DNA of 6,388 nucleotides from Acidobacteriaceae bacterium (GCA_003156235.1 PMGP01000370.1:1-6388), one strand, 5' to 3'; shown: positions 1 through 5,899, numbered from the stretch's first letter. A program made the numbers and translations. Notes: generated from the letters alone by a model not told the origin.

Positions 1-1277
1 GTTTTTCGGGGGCAAGGTCAGACTTCTGTTTCCCGAAGGCCTTCGATAGACTGGCAGAGGCTCAAGAGCTAAAGAAGACTTTCGGTCACCGACGCGTGCC
101 ATTGGCATTCTTAGTGGACAACCCGATCGAAATATTTAGGACCGTCGAACTTAGCACTCAACGTGGGCATTATGTTCCAGATAAAGCAAATATTAGTGAT
201 CTGAGTCCATGTGCAGACCATACTCGTCCGCTTCGCATTTTCCAGCGAGGACAGTTAGTTGGCCTTTTTCAGCTGGTTGATTCGCTAGTTAAACGACCAG
301 TTGGTTGCGAGGACTACTCTCTCTCCGCCGGGGAGATTTCACTCTACATCGGCACTCCGATTCAGAGCAAGCAATGCAAGGATCATCTCTCTAAAGTTTT
401 CTTCAAGAGAGTGAGTTGGGACGACTGTCATAGGCACTCGTTGCTTGTTAAGCAACTTCTTGATCCTCAAGAGTGGAAGTGCAGCATTGTCCTCATTCCG
501 GATAACCTATGCGCTCTCACAAGCAATTCGCTTGCTTTGGAAAACCTGATTTTCAGGGTACAAATCGCACAAATGTCGCAGGTACAAGACGAAATGAACG
601 AGCAGAGCGCCATCGATCAACTCAATAGGAGGAGTAGTACAGAATTGCTTTATGAGCAAACGTCTCACCTGCTAGGAATTGTACGGGGCAAGATTCCGGC
701 GCTGGTACCTTGGCAACCAAATACATCCTCTCTTCCACTCCAACGCATGATTGATGCGCTTTATGAGTACAATCTTCTCAAACCTTCAGAAAAGAAAGTA
801 ACGGAGTCAAATACAAAAATATATGAAAGCTATTACCCATATATTATGGTTCCGCGACTATTACAACAAGGTGAGACGGGGTATTTCTCTTGCAAATGGA
901 ATATCGGCCCCGTGACCTATTCAGACTCGCGTATAAATACGGAGAGCCTATTTTACTTCCTGAAGAAATGCGTTGAGGGTGATGACGAAGTAAACAAGAA
1001 ACGAGGGATCTATGAAGGTATCTTCAAATACACCCGTAAAGAACTCCTGGACGTTAAGGAGATATTTAAGCCGTTTGTCAGGGGCCGAAACAGTAGCAGG
1101 ACTCCCACTTTGCAAGAAGAGCGAGTAGAAATAAACGAGGCAGAGTTCATCCCAAGCATCCGCCCAGTCGAAATGCAATTCAAAAAGGATCATCCCGGTG
1201 CAACCCCAAAGACGTCGTTATGGACGGAAGGATTCCTCGATTGCGGGTTTGTCATTACGAGGCCAAAATGGCTTTAG
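1..1277 (+). CDS. Hypothetical protein, 5'-truncated by window edge
   Basis: I do not recognise this protein and give it no function. The frame is open from the first bases of the window (first full codon at 3) to a TAG at 1275-1277, giving at least 424 residues. A GTG at 96 could serve as a start, but no Shine-Dalgarno sequence precedes it. The 31 codons upstream of it are also protein-like (…FGHRRVPLAFLVDN…), so the true start is probably off the window. The product looks soluble, with no signal peptide or membrane segment in the visible part. Its middle is charged and partly helical (around VQDEMNEQSAIDQLNRRSS), and its C-terminus ends in an ordered-looking tail, LWTEGFLDCGFVITRPKWL. The coding sequence has locally AT-rich stretches (around 780-960), which may indicate acquired DNA. 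Its stop lies inside the start of the next gene, implying translational coupling and a shared operon. It could be a substrate-handling or effector partner of the SAHH-like protein and methyltransferase, but that is inference. Confidence 0.8.
   Translation, partial: FSGARSDFCFPKAFDRLAEAQELKKTFGHRRVPLAFLVDNPIEIFRTVELSTQRGHYVPDKANISDLSPCADHTRPLRIFQRGQLVGLFQLVDSLVKRPVGCEDYSLSAGEISLYIGTPIQSKQCKDHLSKVFFKRVSWDDCHRHSLLVKQLLDPQEWKCSIVLIPDNLCALTSNSLALENLIFRVQIAQMSQVQDEMNEQSAIDQLNRRSSTELLYEQTSHLLGIVRGKIPALVPWQPNTSSLPLQRMIDALYEYNLLKPSEKKVTESNTKIYESYYPYIMVPRLLQQGETGYFSCKWNIGPVTYSDSRINTESLFYFLKKCVEGDDEVNKKRGIYEGIFKYTRKELLDVKEIFKPFVRGRNSSRTPTLQEERVEINEAEFIPSIRPVEMQFKKDHPGATPKTSLWTEGFLDCGFVITRPKWL
1259..1262 (+). 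promoter_or_regulatory. Ribosome binding site choosing the start at 1268
   Basis: GAGG ends five bases before the ATG at 1268, inside the 3' end of the preceding gene. The alternative upstream ATG at 1220 has no comparable purine tract. This decides the start and gives a 10-nt overlap with the upstream gene. Confidence 0.55.
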
Positions 1278-2557
1278 GGGAGTGCGTCTCACTTCCACTT
1301 CTCGACGCTCTCATGGACCGGTTCCAGAGAAAGCATAGCTCGAAAATCCAATTGAACAGTACCCTGATTGTTGGGAATCAACATCTTCTACCCAGTAGTC
1401 GTTCATTGGTGCAAAGTCTGCTGTCACTTGGTATTCCACCAGCGAACATAGTGCTAACCGGGAAAGTATATTCGTGCCGCCCTGACGTTGTTGCCTGGTT
1501 GCGACGGAACAAGGTCCACGTAATGTCGCCTTCTGGAGAATTGCTGTTGCCCGGATTCCTCGCGGAAAGACATCAAAGCGATCTCGGACTGTTTTGGCAC
1601 CATATCGAAATGGCGGTCCGCTCAAAGAAGGTCAACCGAATTATCCTCTTGGATGATGGCGGCTATGGGCTTTTAACGATGCCAACGGCATTATGCACTA
1701 CAGGCATAGTGACAGTTGTGGAGCAAACAATGAGCGGGCTAAGGTTAGGTGACAACGGTGCGAGACTGCGGCGACTCAACCTTGCGGCGAGTGCGGCCAA
1801 GGTTACATTAGAGTCTCCATTCATCGCAGAAGCCATCGCTCGATCTGTCTCCACCAAGGCGCTGGGCCTGCGAACCCAAATAGGAATTGTTGGACTTGGA
1901 AATGTTGGCAGCTCATTGGGGCGCTGCTTTGAATCGATGGGACACCCGGTGTGCTTCTTCGATAAGAAGCGTGACTACAGCCCTATGAAAGGGAAAATCA
2001 ACAGGCTTGGCAGTCTAAAAGAGCTGTGCGAGACGTGCTCTGTTGTGGTCGGATGTACCGGCGAGGATATTTTCAGCGATGCCGAGTGGCTCGGGTCAAT
2101 CGGGAAGGAGGTCACGCTCATCAGCGCCTCGTCGCAAGACATTGAGTTTCGGACTCTTCTTAAAAAGGCTCCGAGAGTCTCCGTTCAGCCTGGAGCCGAT
2201 ATTACGGTATCTGTGGGAAATACCGTTTATCGAGTGTTGTTTTCTGGATTCCCAATTAACTTTAGTGGATCATCGGAAATCGAGCAGCCTCGCGACATTC
2301 AATTAACTAGGGCATTGTTGCTTGGTAGCGTGTTACAGGCATTGTCTTGCGATGGACCAGCGAGCTCACGAGGCGACTGGTCTACCGCGGAGCAATTAAA
2401 TGATGCTCTTCAGCGATTTGTAGTTCGTACTTGGTCGGACCTCACAGGCGAACCGAATATAGGCAAAGGTGACTTCGAATCGCTTCAATGGATCAAGGAG
2501 AATTCGTGCGGAGTTGCGGTACACTGTGAGGAACTGTTTACAGTGTTCGGCGCCTGA
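1268..2557 (+). CDS. S-adenosylhomocysteine hydrolase-like NAD-binding protein, probably not a canonical hydrolase
   Basis: With the start at 1268 the product is 429 residues, the usual bacterial SAHH size; an ATG at 1220 would add 16. The fold assignment rests on three blocks in SAHH order. The first is an N-terminal substrate region with GNQH (His about 39). The second is ILLDDGGYGLL (DDGG about 129-132) followed by TVVEQTMSGLRL, matching SAHH's LDDGGDLT and EETTTG. The third is a Rossmann NAD domain, IGIVGLGNVG (GLGNVG about 209-214), with a downstream VVVGCTGEDIF block matching SAHH's TTTG-D-I region. Key SAHH residues differ. The second Glu of EET is Gln. The Lys/Asp of the TKSKFDN segment are not visible at the equivalent VTLESPF. 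The NIGHFD histidine is replaced (ISASSQD). The C-terminal KPDHYRY-type tail is absent. NAD binding is therefore plausible, and classical SAH hydrolysis doubtful. It may act on another nucleoside or thioether, or sense SAH from the nearby methyltransferase. A more distant NAD-dependent dehydrogenase is the main alternative. Confidence 0.75.
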   Translation: MALGECVSLPLLDALMDRFQRKHSSKIQLNSTLIVGNQHLLPSSRSLVQSLLSLGIPPANIVLTGKVYSCRPDVVAWLRRNKVHVMSPSGELLLPGFLAERHQSDLGLFWHHIEMAVRSKKVNRIILLDDGGYGLLTMPTALCTTGIVTVVEQTMSGLRLGDNGARLRRLNLAASAAKVTLESPFIAEAIARSVSTKALGLRTQIGIVGLGNVGSSLGRCFESMGHPVCFFDKKRDYSPMKGKINRLGSLKELCETCSVVVGCTGEDIFSDAEWLGSIGKEVTLISASSQDIEFRTLLKKAPRVSVQPGADITVSVGNTVYRVLFSGFPINFSGSSEIEQPRDIQLTRALLLGSVLQALSCDGPASSRGDWSTAEQLNDALQRFVVRTWSDLTGEPNIGKGDFESLQWIKENSCGVAVHCEELFTVFGA

Positions 2558-2577
2558 TTGTTTCAGGACCACTAAAA

Positions 2578-2643
2578 ATGGCGCGCGCAAGCATTTATCC
2601 TCCAAGACCCGAGGCCCTAGCAACATTGGAATTGCAGGGGTAG
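2578..2643 (+). CDS. Possible 21-residue peptide (uncertain)
   Basis: A short open frame lies in the roughly 140-nt gap between the SAHH-like gene and the methyltransferase. It has an ATG after AAAA, an AGGA about ten bases upstream, and a TAG at 2641-2643. The product begins MARASIYPPRP and ends ALATLELQG. It is proline-containing, slightly amphipathic, and ends in Gly. It resembles no leader peptide I can name. It could be a translational linker within the operon, a small peptide substrate, or chance. The frame is open back to 2530 but has no other standard start. Confidence 0.2.
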   Translation: MARASIYPPRPEALATLELQG

Positions 2644-2688
2644 ACAGACCGAACATTTGAGAGAAAATACCGATGGGTTCGGTCGAGA

Positions 2689-2694
2689 AGAGGA
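2689..2694 (+). promoter_or_regulatory. Ribosome binding site of the methyltransferase
   Basis: AGAGGA lies four bases before the ATG at 2699. It is better placed for that start than for the TTG at 2657 (which it follows) or the in-frame ATG at 2708. Confidence 0.55.
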
Positions 2695-2698
2695 CGGG

Positions 2699-3361
2699 AT
2701 GGACGGCATGGCTTCTTACAAATTGCACAGTACAACGCAACCTGCTTTGCAGCAAATGCGTGCGCACAAAGAGAATTATGAGGTTGAATTGAGAGGTATG
2801 TCGATCATCGTTGAGCCAGGTGTATGGTCGCCAGCCTATGACTGGTCGGGGCAATTCATGATTGACAATCTTCCGGATCTCACAGGCAAGGATGTCCTCG
2901 AGGTTGGCAGCGGAAGCGGACTGATCTCTGTGTATGCTGGTCGATCGGGGGCGAAGCAGATAACATCTGTAGACATAAACCCGAAAGCCGTCGAAAACAC
3001 ATCGATGAACTTCAGGAAGCATGGAATCAAATGCGGTTGCGCATTTGTGTCTGATGGATTTAGCAAAGTTCGAGGAGATTTCGATGTTGTAATCTTCAAT
3101 GCTCCCTATCATGGGTGCAAGCCGGCCGACCTGTTGGAGTATGCCTGTGCAGATGAGGACTATCGTGCACTCCGAGGTTTTTTTCACGATGTATTGAATC
3201 ATCTTCGGCAAGATGGCGTGATAATGCTAGGCTTTTCTGAATCCGGGGATATGGAGTTGTTTAGATCATTAATCACGAAGTATAAGCTAGAAGTCCGTCG
3301 AGAGCTGAGTGAATGGAAGCATGAGTACAATTGCATGGTATTTGAGTTGTCGAAGGGGTAG
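2699..3361 (+). CDS. Class I SAM-dependent methyltransferase with NAPY motif
   Basis: The product is 220 residues from the ATG at 2699; the frame extends upstream to a TTG at 2657, which lacks a ribosome site. It has a class I Rossmann methyltransferase core. Motif I is LEVGSGSGLISVYAG (about residues 67-81), the acidic motif II is SVDINPKAVE (about 90-99), and motif IV is VIFNAPYHG (N-A-P-Y about 134-137). The core is preceded by GVWSPAYDWSGQFMIDNL, similar to the pre-core segment of PrmC/HemK- and MTS-type enzymes. In such families (D/N)PPY marks methylation of a planar or amide nitrogen in protein glutamine, RNA or DNA bases. NAPY is a variant, so N-methylation is likely but the substrate is unknown. 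No DNA- or RNA-recognition domain is visible; only about 50 residues precede motif I. It follows the SAHH-like gene in the same direction after 141 nt and is probably in the same operon. It uses SAM and would release SAH, the ligand class of its neighbour's fold. Confidence 0.85.
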   Translation: MDGMASYKLHSTTQPALQQMRAHKENYEVELRGMSIIVEPGVWSPAYDWSGQFMIDNLPDLTGKDVLEVGSGSGLISVYAGRSGAKQITSVDINPKAVENTSMNFRKHGIKCGCAFVSDGFSKVRGDFDVVIFNAPYHGCKPADLLEYACADEDYRALRGFFHDVLNHLRQDGVIMLGFSESGDMELFRSLITKYKLEVRRELSEWKHEYNCMVFELSKG

Positions 3362-3475
3362 CTTCAACAGGCGCGAAGAGTTGCAATGGCGAGGTGTGCT
3401 TGGCCGGTCATTCGCTCTCTCCGAATTTCGGAATGTTCGGCGCCACAGTTACGCGTTTCCGACTCGCTGACACAG

Positions 3476-3510
3476 TAGAGGTCGTAAATTCGAGTCCCGT
3501 CGCTCCTGCC
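3476..3510 (+). other. tRNA 3'-end-like fragment, possible attachment-site remnant
   Basis: The sequence reads like the T-loop and acceptor 3' half of a tRNA: AGAGGTCG, then the T-loop consensus TTCGAGT (3489-3495), CCCGT, then CGCTCCT G CC. The 5' half is missing; no AGGAGCG-like acceptor strand occurs at the expected distance upstream. The T-stem is also broken, since GTAAA cannot pair with CCCGT. It is therefore not a working tRNA gene. Duplicated tRNA 3' ends are typical scars of integrase-driven islands, and this one sits where the methyltransferase operon ends. Chance resemblance remains possible. Confidence 0.35.
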
Positions 3511-3631
3511 GAGGACTTATGAACAAGACGCGTTGCAATCAACCCTGTTAGGACGCCAGCTCGGTTCTGAATGCGAAAGCATCCGCGGCGTTGTTGCTCC
3601 TCCGGTGCGAGGCCAACTGGGGCGTGACTAC

Positions 3632-3652
3632 GCTGCCCTTCGATTGGGCAGC
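3632..3652. repeat. Small inverted repeat (7-bp stem, 7-nt loop)
   Basis: GCTGCCC (3632-3638) pairs with GGGCAGC (3646-3652) around a TTCGATT loop. An imperfect palindrome follows at 3664-3682 (AAGAC…GGGTACCC…GTCTT), and a perfect 12-bp palindrome TAAGAATTCTTA lies at 3713-3724, overlapping the E1-like gene's stop codon. No T-tract follows, so terminator function is not supported. Confidence 0.4.
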
Positions 3653-3721
3653 AGATTTAGCGGAAGACTGGGTACCCGTCTTAGCATTGCTCGAGACCAC
3701 AAATTGCCAATTTAAGAATTC

Positions 3722-4891
3722 TTAGGCCAAGGTATCTAGCTCAGACTCGGTACTTGCGAGTATCCTAATAATTCGCGTATCTGGGAATGTCCCTCGAACT
3801 GTTCTTAAATCCCCTGTTCCTCCGCAATCTGGGCATGGTGGACGATCGATGTTCTGGCCGCTGTCAGGCGTCTGTGCAAGAAAAACGCTGTCAAACATCA
3901 CTCTCGCTCTGCCGCTGGGCAGGCGCGACAGACCGCGGGAGAACTCGAACTCCGGATCCATGCGGAGCTGGATGAGATTGCGGTTTCCCCACTGCTCAAT
4001 CCAGCCGCCGAACCGGTGGCCTTCGGCGCCATGGTAGACCACAGCCAGAAGAACATGTCCCAATATGGCATTGAGGAACTCCGCCGCGAACACCGGGGCG
4101 CCGGCCGACGTTACGTCGTTCTGGAAGTTGTTCTCCAGATATTGTCCGTAACGCGATGAGGTGATGCATCGGTGACATGCCGGTGTGACGCCCGGTACGG
4201 TGTAGCTCACCTCGGCTCCTCGGCCCTCCGCGTACTCTTGCGCGCAGATTGTCGGAACCGCAAACTGCAGACCAAGCCTGTGTCCACGCGCTTGCGCAAA
4301 GAAATTGTCGGTCAGTACCAGCAGAACAGTTCGTTCCGGCTTGGTGATTGCTCCTGTCTGCGATGAGAACAAAAGATCTTTGAACTCATTGTCCTGGATC
4401 TCTTCAATCCTGCAGACTAGAGGTTGCACGTGGGCTTCCGGATAAATCAGATGGATCTGCTCGGCAAGGGCTTCAACCTTTGGCGTTCCAAGCCTTGCAG
4501 GATTGGCCTGCTGCGTAGCTACGTTGGCCGCCTCCAGTTTTTGTGGATCGATCAGCACGAATTCACCAAACCCCATGCGTGCGCAGTTGGTGATCAGCGA
4601 TGCATCACCGCCTGTCCCTATGAATACGAGCCGGGTTTGGGCATGCCGATCCAAGTCGAAGCTGTTGCGCATTCGCGCAAACCTGTCTTCGTGTGGAGCC
4701 TCATCTGCGATCATCGATATCCGCGAAGCCCTTAGCTCCGGTACAACTGAAATTCTGGTGCTTGCACCACCGACGATAGCCAGTTTTGCGGCTTCAAGGC
4801 GGGCCTGCGGCCTCTCTTGTTGCAAACGAACTGACGCGAACGGAAGGATTTCGAAGCGCCCTGTGTCTGGAACGGTCTGAACGATCGGCAA
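3722..4891 (-). CDS. E1-like (ThiF/MoeB/MccB-type) adenylating enzyme
   Basis: The product is 389 residues from the TTG at 4891, the only in-frame standard start. The family activates the C-terminus of a ubiquitin-like protein or peptide as an acyl-adenylate using ATP-Mg. An N-terminal region of about 85 residues without a recognised domain precedes the Rossmann ATP-binding domain. That domain has RLVFIGTGGDASLI (GTGGDAS about 92-98), then VLIDPQKLEAANVATQ (Asp about 115, Asn about 123), LGTPKVEAL (Lys about 138) and LVLTDN (Asp about 195), the usual order for E1-type enzymes. Two CxxC pairs, PACHRC (239/242) and CPDCGG (353/356), form the likely structural zinc site. The Arg of the common NLNRQ motif is not present at NVATQQ, and no catalytic thioester Cys is obvious, so it may only adenylate, as MoeB and MccB do. 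The frame is open back to 4963 without a start, and the coding sense continues there, so the 5' end is probably altered. No E2, JAB peptidase or ubiquitin-like partner is visible; the IS21 element lies directly upstream. Confidence 0.85.
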   Translation of the reverse strand: MPIVQTVPDTGRFEILPFASVRLQQERPQARLEAAKLAIVGGASTRISVVPELRASRISMIADEAPHEDRFARMRNSFDLDRHAQTRLVFIGTGGDASLITNCARMGFGEFVLIDPQKLEAANVATQQANPARLGTPKVEALAEQIHLIYPEAHVQPLVCRIEEIQDNEFKDLLFSSQTGAITKPERTVLLVLTDNFFAQARGHRLGLQFAVPTICAQEYAEGRGAEVSYTVPGVTPACHRCITSSRYGQYLENNFQNDVTSAGAPVFAAEFLNAILGHVLLAVVYHGAEGHRFGGWIEQWGNRNLIQLRMDPEFEFSRGLSRLPSGRARVMFDSVFLAQTPDSGQNIDRPPCPDCGGTGDLRTVRGTFPDTRIIRILASTESELDTLA

Positions 4892-4950
4892 CCATAATGC
4901 ATCGATTCCATCGAAGTGCTCGAGAATGCGCTCAGAGTGTCTGGCGTCAA

Positions 4951-4977
4951 CTACTCTTTCCGGTCAACGACAACCAT
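4951..4977 (-). CDS. Eight-codon ORF or frameshifted start of the E1-like gene
   Basis: On the minus strand an ATG at 4977 reads MVVVDRKE and stops at TAG. One extra A in its AAA run (plus-strand TTT at 4957-4959) would join it in frame to the E1-like protein, giving MVVVDRK-RVVDARHSERI… and a product of about 418 residues. I favour a lost base, because the upstream in-frame extension looks like real protein. The alternative is a very short peptide gene placed like MccA in front of MccB, but the peptide ends in Glu rather than the Asn of MccA. No good Shine-Dalgarno sequence is within normal distance. Confidence 0.3.
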   Translation of the reverse strand: MVVVDRKE

Positions 4978-5027
4978 AATTCCCGATAGTCGTTAGAACT
5001 TCTTTCTTTCCTCCTCTTGTGGAGATG

Positions 5028-5096
5028 TCGTTGTTGCTGGCAGGGCCGGAGCGTAGCCCCGAAGGGGCGGAGCGGAGGGCCTGCCAGCAACAACGA
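5028..5096. repeat. Long hairpin near the inner end of the IS
   Basis: A perfect 17-bp inverted repeat, TCGTTGTTGCTGGCAGG (5028-5044) against its complement at 5080-5096, encloses a 35-nt GC-rich core. The core contains a second hairpin, GCCCC-GAA-GGGGC (5056-5068), flanked by two copies of GGAGCG (5048-5053 and 5069-5074). It lies just downstream of the istB stop. It may end transcription of the transposition genes, belong to the transposon end, or be a REP-like genomic repeat next to which the element inserted. No T-run follows on the istB-sense side. Confidence 0.8.
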
Positions 5097-5116
5097 GCGC
5101 TGGTCTCCGGCCCTCA

Positions 5117-5899
5117 TCAGCTTTCTTCTGCTTCCTGCGCCTGGGCGCGGTTCTTCTTTGCCTCCTCTATGCGGTAGCTGGGGATATTCAGTTCAACGAT
5201 GACCGAGTGATGCACCAGTCTGTCGATGGCTGCCGCCGTGGTCATCGGGTCCTTGAAGATTCCATCCCACTTCGAGAACGGAAGATTGCTGGTCAGCAGA
5301 ACGCTGCCGCGCTCATAGCGTTCGGCCAGCAAGGTGAACAGGACCTCCATCTCCTCGCGGCTCTGCTGGACATAGCCCATCTCATCGATGATCAGACCAT
5401 CATGGCGGGCCAACTTCTTGATCTCTTTGCTCAGCCGCAGGTCGCGCTTGGCTATCAGGAGATCCTGAACCAACATGGCGCAGCTCGTGTACTTCATCTT
5501 GCGTCCTTGCGCGATCAGTTCATGGGCCAGAGCGCACAGCAGATGGCTCTTACCTGCTCCAGGATTTCCGAACACGAGCAAGTTCTCCTGGCGGTCCAGG
5601 AAGCTCCCATCCATCAGGGCTTTCATTTGCCGTCCGGCCTTAACAGGTAAACGCTTCAGGTCGAAGTTGGGCATCGTCTTCTCTCGCGGAAGCCCCGACT
5701 CGCGCAGTAGCGCGGCGATGCGGTTACGGCGTCGAGACTCGCACTCCCGCTGAGTTAACTGCAGCAAGTACTGCTCGTAACTGAGTGTCTCTTTCTCCGC
5801 CTGTTGCGCGGCCTGTTCGAAGCATTCGCGCATGGCCGGCATGTGAAGTTCTCTCAGGTTCTGCATCAGCTCCGTTCTGATCTGAGGGACCGCGCTCAT
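5117..5899 (-). CDS. istB: IS21-family ATPase helper IstB
   Basis: The product is 260 residues, the normal length for the family. IstB is an AAA+ ATPase related to DnaC; it binds target DNA and stimulates the IstA transposase. A helical N-terminal region (about 1-75) precedes the ATPase core. Walker A is FGNPGAGKSHL (about 110-120), Walker B is LIIDEMGY (about 169-176), the sensor strand is LLTSNLPFSKW (Asn about 205), and the conserved DRLVHHS lies about 226-232. The Lys- and Glu-rich C-terminal tail is typical. The ATG overlaps the istA stop in an ATGA (5896-5899), and an AGGAGGT sits six bases upstream, so IstA and IstB are co-translated. The gene appears intact, with no internal stop or missing motif. 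Confidence 0.97.
   Translation of the reverse strand: MSAVPQIRTELMQNLRELHMPAMRECFEQAAQQAEKETLSYEQYLLQLTQRECESRRRNRIAALLRESGLPREKTMPNFDLKRLPVKAGRQMKALMDGSFLDRQENLLVFGNPGAGKSHLLCALAHELIAQGRKMKYTSCAMLVQDLLIAKRDLRLSKEIKKLARHDGLIIDEMGYVQQSREEMEVLFTLLAERYERGSVLLTSNLPFSKWDGIFKDPMTTAAAIDRLVHHSVIVELNIPSYRIEEAKKNRAQAQEAEES

Larger units (their letters stand above)
3362..3721. other. Intergenic region between convergent genes; no convincing CDS
   Basis: These 360 nt separate the methyltransferase stop from the stop of the convergent E1-like gene. I see no protein-like gene in either strand. The stretch holds the tRNA-like fragment at 3476-3510 and, further right, several short palindromes. No hairpin is followed by a T-run on either side, so intrinsic terminators for the two converging genes are not evident. 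A ten-codon frame, ATG at 3519 to TAG at 3551, has a GAGG four bases upstream but is too short to support. Confidence 0.6.

Noticed and set aside
2396..3211. Minus-strand open frame of 271 codons opposite the SAHH-like and methyltransferase genes
   Set aside because: It spans two well-supported genes and their gap on the other strand, has no recognisable motif and an odd Cys/Arg/His-rich composition; it is an antisense shadow.
2544..3444. 11-bp direct repeat TGTTCGGCGCC at 2544-2554 and 3434-3444 flanking the methyltransferase
   Set aside because: Repeats of this length are expected a few times by chance in a window of this size, and no other mobility signal accompanies it.
3430..3510. Complete tRNA gene
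   Set aside because: Only the T-loop and acceptor 3' half are present; no 5' acceptor strand, D-arm or anticodon arm can be drawn, and the T-stem does not pair.
3533..3715. 60-codon plus-strand frame from a TTG in the intergenic region
   Set aside because: No ribosome site, no recognised motif, Arg/Gly-rich low-complexity translation; probably chance.
4503..4880. Plus-strand open frame of 125 codons opposite the E1-like gene
   Set aside because: Entirely antisense to a gene with clear E1 motifs; Ser/Arg/Ala-rich shadow.
4889..4980. 10-bp direct repeat CAACCATAAT at 4889-4898 and 4971-4980
   Set aside because: Too short to exceed chance; noted only because each copy contains an ATG on the minus strand.
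5207..5650. Plus-strand open frame of 147 codons opposite istB
   Set aside because: Antisense to the intact AAA+ gene with all its motifs; no independent evidence.
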